Shown here: positions 22,087-29,468 of the stretch, in pieces
Position numbering within the stretch: position 1 is the first letter of the stretch
How the letters are laid out: every line of letters begins with the position of its first letter
IMG/VR virus record: IMGVR_UViG_3300001749_000008
Coordinates: 1-41,803 of that record
Origin: a virus
Length of the DNA: 41,803 bases
Reading direction: 5' to 3' (one strand)
Translations under genes and position numbers: made by a program
Notes under the pieces: model-generated
Databases searched by the model: none
Told to the model about the DNA's origin: nothing
Seen by the model: only the letters and a program-made list of their open reading frames with translations

Positions 22087-23287
22087 TATACTTTACTCCT
22101 TGTAACCAAGCATCTCTCAACACTTCGTATTTAGCAGTTTTAGAAAGAGTCTTTCTAATCGTGCCCATCACATCGCGGCATAGGCTTTCACGTGAATAAC
22201 CGTCAAAGGTGCGGAAAAGCATTTGCGCATCATATTTATCTAGTTTAGGAACATGTTCAAGAGCAAATCTTTTTCTATCAACATTACTCTGGTGAATTGT
22301 TTTTGCAGTAAGTTCTATAGCAGAAACTTTATTCGCAATTGCTTCTAAAATTTTCTTCTCGAATTCAGATAGGCGAACACGTTCAACATCAGTCACGTTC
22401 GCTTTAATATCGTCTAGATTGTTATCTAAAATTAACTGAACAATATTACGGTCTTGAAGGATTGCTTCTTTCGCCTTATGAATTTGAACATACCAATGAC
22501 ACTTAAGCTTAGTCATGTGGCCGCCATCAAAACGAACAACGAAACCTTCGACATCTTCCATATCGTGAACATGCTTCACAAAATCATCAATACCATTTGA
22601 GAAGTTGAAAGCTTTCACGACCGGAATATTAAAGTGCTTTTCATTTTTTTCTAACCACAAATGATCTGTATATGTGCCGGTTTCTATATTGCGGATGGCC
22701 GTCAAAATAAGTCGATCTTCGGGCTGATCTAGAACAATACGTTGTTTGTTAGAACACCATTCGAAGATCGGAGTTGCGCCTCTTTCAATATACCATTTAG
22801 CCATTTCATCATACTGAGGATTGTTTTTCACAAAGGTCTGGACTGGCTTTGCCACATCAGTATCACCCATTTTTGTTCCCCAGATTAGGTTGTCACCAAC
22901 CATAAATGGAGCGATCATCGAACCGTCAAGTTTATCCAAAATGACATGATCGTTGGAAAGGTTAACATTATTCTGTAGTGTCTCATCGCGCTCATTCACA
23001 TTAAAGAATTTGTGATAAGGTCGACGAATGATAGCACGAGTTTCAGTATCAAAGATAATGCCACGGCATTCACGGCGAAGCGCATTCGCAAGCGCACGCT
23101 CTGCTCGCATTTTCGCGCTTCCACCAGTGACCTTTACCGGTGGAAAAGTGTCTTCGAAGTTTACATTATAGTTTACTACAGTGTAACCTTCCTTCTCAGC
23201 GACAACAAATTCATCGCGACCTTCGATTGCTGGAAGCAAATCATCAAGAGTTCTAATGGTTGGAAATTCATATTCAAATTTCATCAT
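22076..23287 (-). CDS. rnlA: RNA ligase, T4 Rnl1 type
   Basis: A 403-residue tRNA-repair ligase. The adenylated lysine is in VILDKLDGSM (K119), preceded by the conserved RRECRGIIFD segment (about residues 71-80) typical of Rnl1. Motif III is TPIFEWCS, motif IV is EGFVVRF and motif V is TKLKCHWYVQIHK. The C-terminal 150 residues are the Rnl1-specific helical domain. T4 Rnl1 is 374 residues. With the kinase downstream it rebuilds the T4 Pnkp/Rnl1 pathway that repairs tRNA cut by host anticodon nucleases. Confidence 0.9.
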   Translation of the reverse strand: MMKFEYEFPTIRTLDDLLPAIEGRDEFVVAEKEGYTVVNYNVNFEDTFPPVKVTGGSAKMRAERALANALRRECRGIIFDTETRAIIRRPYHKFFNVNERDETLQNNVNLSNDHVILDKLDGSMIAPFMVGDNLIWGTKMGDTDVAKPVQTFVKNNPQYDEMAKWYIERGATPIFEWCSNKQRIVLDQPEDRLILTAIRNIETGTYTDHLWLEKNEKHFNIPVVKAFNFSNGIDDFVKHVHDMEDVEGFVVRFDGGHMTKLKCHWYVQIHKAKEAILQDRNIVQLILDNNLDDIKANVTDVERVRLSEFEKKILEAIANKVSAIELTAKTIHQSNVDRKRFALEHVPKLDKYDAQMLFRTFDGYSRESLCRDVMGTIRKTLSKTAKYEVLRDAWLQGVKYNAY

Positions 23288-23505
23288 GTCAATACTTCCT
23301 CAGTAATAGGATTACGGATACCATTGGTTTTAATCTTTACCTTTTCGTATGCTTGACCGGAAATGCCCCATTCACCCAGCTTCTCAATCAAAGCATCAGC
23401 TTCCTCGCTAGTATATGGGCCATATGCATCTTCAAAATTCCGGGTCCAACATTGGCAATCGCCTTCGTTGTATGTGTCGAGTTCTATGATTAAATAGTTT
23501 TTCAT
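23284..23505 (-). CDS. Hypothetical protein, 73 aa
   Basis: A 73-residue acidic protein with a ferredoxin-like strand-helix pattern: YLIIELDTY, CQCWTRNFEDAYGPYTSEEADALIEKL and VKIKTNG. Similar small proteins are frequent in phage early regions and lack known function. Its stop overlaps the RNA ligase start. Confidence 0.65.
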   Translation of the reverse strand: MKNYLIIELDTYNEGDCQCWTRNFEDAYGPYTSEEADALIEKLGEWGISGQAYEKVKIKTNGIRNPITEEVLT

Positions 23506-23817
23506 TTATTGAACTTTCTCAAAACCGCAAATTGCAACCTCATATGATAGATCATTTACAACAAACCTATCACCTACCATCGCTGAGCGATGACCATAGA
23601 TATGGCCGTCATGCTCTTCAAGCGGCTTGATAACTTCAATAGAAGGGTGATAATCATAATTTGGTGTACCATCTTTAAACTCTGGTCCACGACTCCAACT
23701 ACCCCCAACATTTTGGATACGGCGCCATGCTTGTTCAAGAGCATCTTCAACACAATTAGTATCGATCACTGCAACGTTTGCAACATGTTCTTTAGCGAAA
23801 TAAACAGCAACTTTCAT
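23506..23817 (-). CDS. Hypothetical protein, 103 aa, first gene of a transcript
   Basis: ATG 23817 follows GGAG by about 8 nt and lies about 18 nt after the predicted start of transcription of the 23842 promoter. The 103-residue product starts KVAVYFAKEHVANVAVIDTN and resembles a small alpha/beta fold. No family was recognised. Confidence 0.65.
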   Translation of the reverse strand: MKVAVYFAKEHVANVAVIDTNCVEDALEQAWRRIQNVGGSWSRGPEFKDGTPNYDYHPSIEVIKPLEEHDGHIYGHRSAMVGDRFVVNDLSYEVAICGFEKVQ

Positions 23818-23841
23818 AATCAATCTCCATTTGATAAAATT

Positions 23842-23870
23842 ATCTTACTCTATTTCAAACAAAATGTCAA
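23842..23870 (-). promoter_or_regulatory. sigma70-type promoter
   Basis: TTGACA (23870-23865), 17-bp spacer, TAAGAT (23847-23842) on the minus strand. A short dyad, GATAAAATTATC at 23833-23844, spans the likely transcription start. The promoter begins directly after the terminator of the upstream operon and drives the RNA-repair operon. Confidence 0.75.
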
Positions 23871-23872
23871 CC

Positions 23873-23903
23873 AAAAAAAGGGCCCAGGCATAAAGCCCGA
23901 GCC
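23873..23903 (-). terminator. Rho-independent terminator
   Basis: On the minus strand GGCTCGGGC (23903-23895) pairs with GCCTGGGCC (23889-23881) across a 5-nt loop: 9 pairs, two of them G-U. A run of seven T follows after one C. It ends the operon that finishes with the HAD nucleotidase and abuts the next promoter. Confidence 0.85.
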
Positions 23904-23940
23904 TGAGTCTTAGGGAGAAGTGAGTAATTTAACCCATTAC

Positions 23941-24501
23941 TCAGTGGGATGCGAGAAACTCTTTAACTGATTCAATCGTCTTCTTAACAATCTCATCATC
24001 TTCGGGTAAATAGACGAAGCCGTAACCATTTGCTGATTTAAAGTTATCAATGTTCTTATAGTGGTCATCAATAAGAAAGGCTTTGTCATGGGCAAGAATG
24101 GCTTTATCTCTACCTGAAGTGGTAGTGCAAAATGGAACATCAATCAATGATGGGAAATGCTTCTCGATAAAGCGTGATTTTTGATCACGAACTGTAGAAA
24201 TTGGCCGATAAAAATATCCAGTAGAAGTCAGAATTGCAATATTAATTAGGCCTTGTTCTTTAAGATCATTTAAAGATGCTACAAGCAGCTTCGAATTGAT
24301 CACCGTTTTCTGGTCTTCAAACATATTCTGTTTGACATAATCAGGTAGATATTCATTAAACAATTGTGACTTTGATACTAAATGCTCTTCTAATCTTGAA
24401 GTATTGATACCATAAAGATTAAACATACCTCTGTCCATGTCGGCAATCACACCGTCCATGTCGAGATACACAATAGGTAAATTTAGTTTACTTTGTTTCA
24501 T
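23941..24501 (-). CDS. HAD-family 5'(3')-nucleotidase
   Basis: A 186-residue HAD phosphatase. Motif I is YLDMDGVIADMD near residue 12 (nucleophile and acid Asp), motif II is LTSTGYF near 87 and the acidic motif is FLIDDHYKN near 130. The closest general family is the NT5C-type deoxyribonucleotidase found in phages, which removes phosphate from dNMPs. ATG 24501 is chosen over upstream starts because it follows the previous stop by one base with GGA in front. It could alternatively serve as the missing phosphatase partner for the kinase. Confidence 0.85.
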   Translation of the reverse strand: MKQSKLNLPIVYLDMDGVIADMDRGMFNLYGINTSRLEEHLVSKSQLFNEYLPDYVKQNMFEDQKTVINSKLLVASLNDLKEQGLINIAILTSTGYFYRPISTVRDQKSRFIEKHFPSLIDVPFCTTTSGRDKAILAHDKAFLIDDHYKNIDNFKSANGYGFVYLPEDDEIVKKTIESVKEFLASH

Positions 24502-24502
24502 A

Positions 24503-25174
24503 TTAATTCCATAGTGCTCCATAATATTTGGCGAAAAGCTGTAGACCATTCTCTTTTCTTTTTCTATATTCTGACAGACCCACATCATCAACCCAATATT
24601 TAAGCTTATCTGGGTCTTTTTGATGATTGAATGTCAATGTTTTCGCATTGTCTAGTTTACTATCATTGTAGACCAATTCTAACTGATCACTATTATGGCG
24701 AAATTGGTCTTCGCCTTCGCCATCTTTAGCAAGCTCAGTGAATGTCCAAATCATTTCACCGAGTACGAATTTCCACCTCTGTTCACCAAGATCCTCCATT
24801 ACGGCATCGTAACCTCCATCATTTGATTCATAATGGAGGTTAGGCGGAACATCTTCGTTAGACACGGACGGGATGCCGTTTTGCTGGTCTCTCAATTCGA
24901 CGAGTATAGGTGCAACTATAAGAGCAATTGTATGATCTGCACCCCAAACATCAAAACCATCGACTTTAATTTTGATTTTGCGTTTTCTATTTCTAGACAC
25001 CCTGTTGATTGGTTCGAAAGCGATATCAAGGACATCGAAAAGACGATAAATTACTTTATCATACCACAAATAATTATCTTCTGTCAGATTGCCTCGACGA
25101 TTATTGTAAAGACGTTCCCACCTATTAATGCGAATTAGATCACGCGGATATGGTCCAATGTCAATCTTCATCAT
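24503..25174 (-). CDS. Conserved phage protein of unknown function, 223 aa
   Basis: A 223-residue protein of a family seen in many marine and T4-like phages, as I recall it. Diagnostic parts are KVDGFDVWGADHTIALIVAPIL in the middle, a set of acidic residues (SNEDVPPNL), and KFVLGEMIWTFTELAKDG. The conserved D-x-W-x-x-D-H-T core suggests a metal-binding enzyme or structural fold, but no function is known. It overlaps the membrane protein upstream. Confidence 0.75.
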   Translation of the reverse strand: MMKIDIGPYPRDLIRINRWERLYNNRRGNLTEDNYLWYDKVIYRLFDVLDIAFEPINRVSRNRKRKIKIKVDGFDVWGADHTIALIVAPILVELRDQQNGIPSVSNEDVPPNLHYESNDGGYDAVMEDLGEQRWKFVLGEMIWTFTELAKDGEGEDQFRHNSDQLELVYNDSKLDNAKTLTFNHQKDPDKLKYWVDDVGLSEYRKRKENGLQLFAKYYGALWN

Positions 25175-25481
25175 CTACCTTATAGAATTTTATAAACAGT
25201 ATGCTACTAAATATAGCACCAAGGCCGATAGACCCAATTAAGGGATTGTTAGAAAGTATCGCAAAGTATATAAGACCGAGCAAGAAGCATCCGAAAAGAC
25301 CGAGAAGAGTACCCGACATTACTAGTATCTTCGCGGGGATACTGATAATATTCCAGTTGGGTTCAACATATGTAGGTCCGCGACCGTATTTTTCGCGAAG
25401 TTTTGGAGGTAAATTTTGTGTATTCACCCTTGACATGAAACACTTCATATACCAATCTAAATACTTATCAATAATTTTCAT
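25161..25481 (-). CDS. Two-pass membrane protein, 106 aa
   Basis: Two adjacent hydrophobic segments at about residues 48-72 and 78-97 follow a basic N-terminal region with KLREKYGRGPTYVEPNW. Positive charges before the first helix suggest the N-terminus stays in the cytoplasm. Its ATG overlaps the stop of the 68-aa gene as ATGA. No family was recognised; it could be a holin-like or exclusion protein, without direct support. Confidence 0.6.
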   Translation of the reverse strand: MKIIDKYLDWYMKCFMSRVNTQNLPPKLREKYGRGPTYVEPNWNIISIPAKILVMSGTLLGLFGCFLLGLIYFAILSNNPLIGSIGLGAIFSSILFIKFYKVDDED

Positions 25482-25684
25482 GTCGCAATATTCTCCAAAT
25501 ATGATTTTACTTTATTCAACAAGTCTTCTCTTCGCTGAAGCATATCACGAAAATGTGATTTACTATTTTCGCTTAAATCATCGTAGGCTTCTGATTGAAT
25601 AAATATTTTTGTAGTCGAAACACCTTGTTCGACAAGAGTTAAAAGAGTAACGACTTCCAGATTGGTAAGCTCTAAATTATCCAT
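25478..25684 (-). CDS. Hypothetical helical protein, 68 aa
   Basis: A 68-residue, mainly helical protein (LEVVTLLTLVEQGVS, FRDMLQRREDLLNKVKSYL) with AGAGGA before its ATG. No family was recognised. Confidence 0.6.
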   Translation of the reverse strand: MDNLELTNLEVVTLLTLVEQGVSTTKIFIQSEAYDDLSENSKSHFRDMLQRREDLLNKVKSYLENIAT

Positions 25685-25694
25685 AATAAATCCT

Positions 25695-25906
25695 CTATTT
25701 GTTTAATTCAATGCCATCAGTGTTTGTTTGTTTAGTAGGTATAGGTTTACATTTGACTATGGCGCCATGTTTCTTAGTGCAAATGATCAACAGACCGTCA
25801 TCTTCAACATAAGTTTATCATCAACACAATGTTTTGTGCCTCTAAGGGGTGCTTACACCGAAGCACCCAGACAAAAAACTGCTACAACTAACATCACAAA
25901 TTTCAT
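25695..25906 (-). pseudogene. Possible broken gene for a small secreted protein
   Basis: ATG 25906 opens a signal-like peptide (MKFVMLVVAVFCLGASV), then TAA. The same frame continues as APLRGTKHCVDDKLM before it ends. In the next frame a well-formed tail follows, beginning EDDGLLIICTKKHGAIVKCKP and ending at TAG 25697-25695. One nonsense codon plus one frameshift would reconnect them to a Cys-containing exported protein of about 70 residues. It is either a decayed gene or a sequencing problem. Confidence 0.45.
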
Positions 25907-25911
25907 AATAA

Positions 25912-26142
25912 TTATCCTGTGTTAGAGTCATCAGAATAAGTAAATTTTGCTTTGCCCTCAATTGCTACACATGGTTCAGAGTTGGGAATATGCACCAATC
26001 GATCACCATCCTTTTCATAATACTGTTTACCCAAATAACAATGAATGCTGTCGGGTTCATTAAACTGAGTAGACACGATCCACATGGACAATCCACCCAC
26101 CATTATACCGATTAGCGCTCCAAAAATAAAATCACCTTTCAT
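25912..26142 (-). CDS. Membrane-anchored protein, 76 aa
   Basis: An N-terminal helix, about residues 5-25 (FIFGALIGIMVGGLSMWIV), anchors a small acidic domain with two Cys. The glycine-rich helix suits an inner-membrane anchor. Its start overlaps the SLOG-protein gene. No family was recognised. Confidence 0.6.
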   Translation of the reverse strand: MKGDFIFGALIGIMVGGLSMWIVSTQFNEPDSIHCYLGKQYYEKDGDRLVHIPNSEPCVAIEGKAKFTYSDDSNTG

Positions 26143-26644
26143 ATATCACCTCATTCAAAAGTTTTGAACAATCGTCGCGATTGTATAAGTTGTAGACTGG
26201 AATACCGGCATCCCATGCCATTCTAATAGCAAAACCAGTTCCACCAACATCTTTACCATTCTTAGTCCAACATACAACGAACTCTGAAGGGTCGACCAAA
26301 TCTATTCCAAGAATTTGGTGGGCATTTCTTTGCATCATACATTGTGCGCCATAAGAAAGTTTATCGAAAACTGGATGAAATTTTCTACCGTATTCTTTCT
26401 GTTTTTCTTGAATTTCTGTTGAAAATGCTTTTACGAAAAGATCACTGGCCGAATTATTAAACCCTTTCCATGGGAGATATATCTCTTTTAATCGCCCAGC
26501 GGCGCCTTCAAAGGCAGTATCAGCGCCTTCGGCTGCACCAGAACGGAGTATGTATCCTCTACCATGAAGAATTGCTGCAAAAGACCTCATAGCTTTCGCA
26601 ACATCTGGTTCAATAACTCTTGAACCTATTCCTGTATAGAACAT
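26132..26644 (-). CDS. SLOG/DprA-like Rossmann protein
   Basis: A 170-residue protein with the DprA/Smf-type Rossmann (SLOG) pattern: FYTGIGSR at the start, ILRSGAAEGADTAFE near residue 33 and GKDVGGTGFAIRMAWDAGIPVYNL near 130. SLOG proteins bind nucleotides or nucleic acids; DprA loads RecA on single-stranded DNA, but phage forms of this length are often uncharacterised. A link to UvsX-dependent recombination is possible. Alternatively it senses a nucleotide-derived signal. Confidence 0.8.
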   Translation of the reverse strand: MFYTGIGSRVIEPDVAKAMRSFAAILHGRGYILRSGAAEGADTAFEGAAGRLKEIYLPWKGFNNSASDLFVKAFSTEIQEKQKEYGRKFHPVFDKLSYGAQCMMQRNAHQILGIDLVDPSEFVVCWTKNGKDVGGTGFAIRMAWDAGIPVYNLYNRDDCSKLLNEVIYER

Positions 26645-27013
26645 TCAAGTTGTCCCTTTATGAGCTCTCAAATACGCTATTAAGCGTGCGCTGGCCTCAC
26701 TCTGAGCATGACCATAATATTCTTTAAATGGAACAGCAATACCATTTTCCAATTGAACATGCCAACCTGCATTCGCCGAGTCATAGCAAGTATGTGGAAA
26801 TGCCCATGGGAAGGAAAATGTTTTCTCTACAGCATCGACCGAATTGTAATAGTCGGGTTCGCAAACAGTTTTAGGAGAAGGAGCAAATTCATGAATAAGT
26901 TTATTCACAACACGAATCTCATCCTCCTCAAACACTGGGTCAGCAATCGCGGTGATTGCCATAATGAGTTGATCAATCTTTTTTGATTGTTTCTTCACTG
27001 AGATCATAGACAT
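26645..27013 (-). CDS. Hypothetical protein, about 122 aa
   Basis: The start is uncertain. ATG 27013 has AAGGA about 8 nt upstream and overlaps the 55-aa gene; ATG 26962 is the next option after that gene's stop. The C-terminal 90 residues include CEPDYYNSVDAVEKTFSF and GWHVQLENGIAVPFKEYYG. No family was recognised. Confidence 0.6.
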   Translation of the reverse strand: MSMISVKKQSKKIDQLIMAITAIADPVFEEDEIRVVNKLIHEFAPSPKTVCEPDYYNSVDAVEKTFSFPWAFPHTCYDSANAGWHVQLENGIAVPFKEYYGHAQSEASARLIAYLRAHKGTT

Positions 27014-27140
27014 TCGCGTCATCCTTATATTCATAATTAAAATCAAGACCGCTAAAGCTAATCTTTTTCAATTCTCTCACAATTAAAGACACACCAGCGA
27101 AAGCAATTGCTCCAGCAACCATAATTTTCTCATGTGTCAT
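26973..27140 (-). CDS. Small membrane-type protein, 55 aa
   Basis: A 55-residue ORF with a hydrophobic N-terminal segment (KIMVAGAIAFAGVSLIV) and an acidic tail. Its ATG 27140 is 9 nt inside the end of the 56-aa gene, and it overlaps the next gene in another frame. Overlaps in a strictly co-directional run support it; function is unknown. Confidence 0.55.
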   Translation of the reverse strand: MTHEKIMVAGAIAFAGVSLIVRELKKISFSGLDFNYEYKDDANVYDLSEETIKKD

Positions 27141-27300
27141 AATTGCTATCCATTAACCAAGAGTTGGCCGTATCCATCCAATCTTTTTCTTCATTATCCA
27201 ACACTGCTTCACGGCGAAGTGTTAGAAGACGGCAGTACTCACTTTCAATAGCGGTGCGACCGTCTTCTAATGTTGGAAAATCATATACTTTGATTTCCAT
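27130..27300 (-). CDS. Hypothetical protein, 56 aa
   Basis: An acidic 56-residue helical ORF (YCRLLTLRREAVLDNEEKDW), 9 nt after the 111-aa gene with a weak GGATATTTT leader. It is co-directional with all neighbours and overlaps the 55-aa gene downstream. No family was recognised. Confidence 0.6.
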   Translation of the reverse strand: MEIKVYDFPTLEDGRTAIESEYCRLLTLRREAVLDNEEKDWMDTANSWLMDSNYDT

Positions 27301-27309
27301 AAAATATCC

Positions 27310-27645
27310 TTAAGCTGAAAAGCGGAGCTGAGCTTCTTCAATCGAACACTTATAAAGCTTACCATCAGCGGTAGACTTATAGATGACGGGATATTTATGT
27401 TTACGTTGATCGTAACGAACAATCTGTTTTCCATTACGAACATCAGTAGAGAGACCGAAAACGCGGAGAGCATTTTGGAGCGCAGCATTATTATGACGTT
27501 CATCCATTGAAGATGAACCACTAAGCTTCAAAGTAAGCTTGTTTAGAGTTAAATCAGTATCACTGAACGATCCACGAGCACCTTCGCAAAGTTCCAAACC
27601 GTGAGCTTCAGCATAAGTTTTTACAAGCTCATTAACTTCAGCCAT
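27310..27645 (-). CDS. Hypothetical protein, 111 aa
   Basis: A 111-residue basic protein, second in the transcript from the 27720 promoter. It contains ALQNALRVFGLSTDV and GKQIVRYDQRKHKYPVIYKS. Its ATG overlaps the TGA of a 16-aa leader ORF. The family is unknown; its position after a strong promoter suits an early host-takeover role. Confidence 0.65.
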   Translation of the reverse strand: MAEVNELVKTYAEAHGLELCEGARGSFSDTDLTLNKLTLKLSGSSSMDERHNNAALQNALRVFGLSTDVRNGKQIVRYDQRKHKYPVIYKSTADGKLYKCSIEEAQLRFSA

Positions 27646-27688
27646 AATCTTTTTGAACGTTTTTCTTATCCATTGAAGTGTAAGTCAT
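27638..27688 (-). CDS. Leader peptide, 16 aa
   Basis: ATG 27688 follows GGAG by 10 nt and sits about 25 nt after the predicted transcription start. The 16-residue ORF (MTYTSMDKKNVQKDYG) ends in a TGA that overlaps the next gene's ATG. The layout fits a translationally coupled leader. Confidence 0.45.
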   Translation of the reverse strand: MTYTSMDKKNVQKDYG

Positions 27689-27719
27689 AATGTAGAGTCT
27701 CCGTTTTGATTATGATACT

Positions 27720-27748
27720 ATTATACCATAGTATCAGACAAATGTCAA
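27720..27748 (-). promoter_or_regulatory. Consensus sigma70-type promoter with dyad
   Basis: TTGACA (27748-27743), 17-bp spacer, TATAAT (27725-27720): a perfect consensus. GATACTA and TAGTATC (27714-27720, 27729-27735) form a 7-bp inverted repeat centred on the -10, a layout typical of operators. Confidence 0.9.
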
Positions 27749-27777
27749 CTTTATTTTGAATTTATTTCTAATTAATT

Positions 27778-28113
27778 CTAGGTAATTGGAAAAGGACCGC
27801 CGACGATGAGATGTTCGTTCTCATCCCAGATAGTGTCGAGATATTTCCAGGCTTCAGTAGAAAGACAGTCACTAGTCGATCCAGGAGTGTCGTCAACTTC
27901 CAAATCGATGAAACCTTTGTCTGAAAGAGAAGACCAAAACCCGGCAGCTTCGTGTTTACTATAGCCATTTAAGATAAGATCATCGGGGCTAATCCACGTC
28001 ATTTCGTCATTCTCAAGATCGCTAGGACGTGAGCCACCCATAGCCGAAAGACACTCGTTTACGAGCACTAGAGAAACATGAAGTTCTCGACGTGTAAGGT
28101 TCGTATTTAACAT
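27778..28113 (-). CDS. Hypothetical protein, 111 aa
   Basis: A single-gene transcript between two promoters. The 111-residue acidic protein has RRELHVSLVLVNECLSAMG near the start and SKHEAAGFWSSLSDKGFIDL, a pattern resembling a small winged-helix domain. No family is certain. The gene starts about 25 nt after the -10 at 28143. Confidence 0.65.
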   Translation of the reverse strand: MLNTNLTRRELHVSLVLVNECLSAMGGSRPSDLENDEMTWISPDDLILNGYSKHEAAGFWSSLSDKGFIDLEVDDTPGSTSDCLSTEAWKYLDTIWDENEHLIVGGPFPIT

Positions 28114-28142
28114 GTAGTATCTCCATTTGTTTTGATATTCTT

Positions 28143-28171
28143 TTTATATCAAATAACCACAGAACTGTTAA
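28143..28171 (-). promoter_or_regulatory. sigma70-type promoter with dyad, copy 1
   Basis: TTAACA (28171-28166), 17-bp spacer, TATAAA (28148-28143). Positions 28132-28164 are identical to 28454-28486 at the next promoter. The shared block contains TTGATAT-N7-ATATCAA, a 7-bp inverted repeat over the -10. Confidence 0.8.
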
Positions 28172-28188
28172 CTTTTTTGAATTTATTT

Positions 28189-28437
28189 CTAGTTTTTACG
28201 TTTTCCGTGAACTGGAAAACTCCAACCGGTTCCTGAGTTTTCATTCCAGCCTACCATTCTACCTGATTCCAAAAGCCACCAATTCATTACGTTTTTATGT
28301 ATTCCGGGCCATGATCTCCATGATTTCATGTCCATTAAAGAATATTCTTTAATGACATCTTCTTCTAGAAGAGAAGCAGCTCTCGTATTATAAAAGCTTT
28401 GAAAAAATTCTGGGGGCAAACAATCTTTAAGTTTCAT
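28189..28437 (-). CDS. Hypothetical protein, 82 aa
   Basis: An 82-residue Trp-rich protein (SWRSWPGIHKNVMNWWLL) in its own promoter-to-gene unit. No motif was recognised. The basic C-terminus (FPVHGKRKN) might bind nucleic acid. Confidence 0.65.
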   Translation of the reverse strand: MKLKDCLPPEFFQSFYNTRAASLLEEDVIKEYSLMDMKSWRSWPGIHKNVMNWWLLESGRMVGWNENSGTGWSFPVHGKRKN

Positions 28438-28464
28438 TTTACATTTCCGCTAATTGATATTCTT

Positions 28465-28493
28465 TTTATATCAAATAACCACAGAAGTGTCAA
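28465..28493 (-). promoter_or_regulatory. sigma70-type promoter with dyad, copy 2
   Basis: TTGACA (28493-28488), 17-bp spacer, TATAAA (28470-28465). It shares a perfect 33-bp block with copy 1, including the inverted repeat over the -10. It begins only 4 nt after the peptidase stop and drives the 82-aa gene. Confidence 0.85.
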
Positions 28494-28496
28494 CTT

Positions 28497-29060
28497 TTAA
28501 ATAAGAGATTTGTCAGTAACATGGATTTCTTTTAGAGGATAGTCTTGAAAAACTGTAAGAGGACTAAACCTATTACCCAAACCGAGGCCTGCCCACAGGC
28601 TTGTTCGAATTTCAAAGTGTAAATGAGAATCTGATCCTCGCATACCTTTCGCATTTCCACTGTCTCCGACGGTACCTACAACGTCACCCATCTTAACTAC
28701 CTGTCCTTTTTTAACAGTAGCCTTTGATAGGTGACAGTAGGTCGCGTATAGAATTTCTTTGGAGCCATCGTTTCCAATATCAAATTCGAACTTGAGCAAT
28801 ATGTGCAATCCGAGTGCACCTCTATTTCTAACATCGGCAATTACTCCATCAGAAATAGCATAACATCTATATCCGATAGGGGCATAAAAATCCCAGCCCT
28901 GATGCGGTTTCTTCTTGCCATTAGCTTTACGTCTCACCATACCGTATGTGTTGTTTGGTGACATTCGTCTGATGATCGAGTATTTTACAGGATACACAAT
29001 ACCCTTTGGCAAATCGACATGTTTCACATCAACATCATATAGCGATGTGAATTCTTTCAT
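28497..29060 (-). CDS. M23 (LytM-type) peptidase
   Basis: A 187-residue zinc metallopeptidase expected to cut peptidoglycan cross-bridges. The zinc ligands are visible in HQGWDFYAP (H-x3-D, near residue 54) and HLHFEIR (near 146), with GxxG loops (VVGTVGDSGNAKG) between. There is no signal peptide. It could be a virion-associated lysin or an endolysin complementing the GH108 enzyme. It sits oddly among replication genes; the start of regA-side translation is coupled by an ATGA overlap. Confidence 0.88.
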   Translation of the reverse strand: MKEFTSLYDVDVKHVDLPKGIVYPVKYSIIRRMSPNNTYGMVRRKANGKKKPHQGWDFYAPIGYRCYAISDGVIADVRNRGALGLHILLKFEFDIGNDGSKEILYATYCHLSKATVKKGQVVKMGDVVGTVGDSGNAKGMRGSDSHLHFEIRTSLWAGLGLGNRFSPLTVFQDYPLKEIHVTDKSLI

Positions 29061-29464
29061 TGCTTCTTTGCTCCGATATTATACTTTTGGACAAGAGTCC
29101 ACTCTTCTTTTTCTTTATAAGGAAGAATTTTAATCTGACTGAGCGGGGCGATTGGTGCCTCAGAGGCGTCTACGTTATGTATCTTTACAAGACCCCAATC
29201 TTGAAGAAGATTGGTAATAGTATTTCTTCGACCGCGATCTTCTTCTGAGAAGTTTGACGGTTTACCATCAAGCTCAAAGAGTTCCTTGAAGTGTACAATA
29301 GCATATCTACCCTGCTTATGCAGAATATGACACGATTGGTATAAAGCTTTTTCTTTTCTTGAAGCGACACCAATACGTGTAAGTGTTTCTCTGATTTTAA
29401 GGAAGTCGTCTTCTTCACTGATTACGATCTCAACGCCCTTACCATTAAAAATATCATTTTCCAT
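29057..29464 (-). CDS. regA: RegA translational repressor
   Basis: A 135-residue mRNA-binding protein that represses translation of early phage genes. It matches T4 RegA closely: DFLKIRETLTRIGVASRKEK, LYQSCHILHKQGRYAIVHFKE and EEWTLVQKYNIG near the end. ATG 29464 is chosen, with AGGGTGG in front; a GTG lies 12 nt upstream. As in T4 it is downstream of gene 62, completing the 45-44-62-regA order. The 5' extension before DFLKIRET is about 10 residues longer than in T4. Confidence 0.95.
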   Translation of the reverse strand: MENDIFNGKGVEIVISEEDDFLKIRETLTRIGVASRKEKALYQSCHILHKQGRYAIVHFKELFELDGKPSNFSEEDRGRRNTITNLLQDWGLVKIHNVDASEAPIAPLSQIKILPYKEKEEWTLVQKYNIGAKKQ

Positions 29465-29468
29465 AGTG

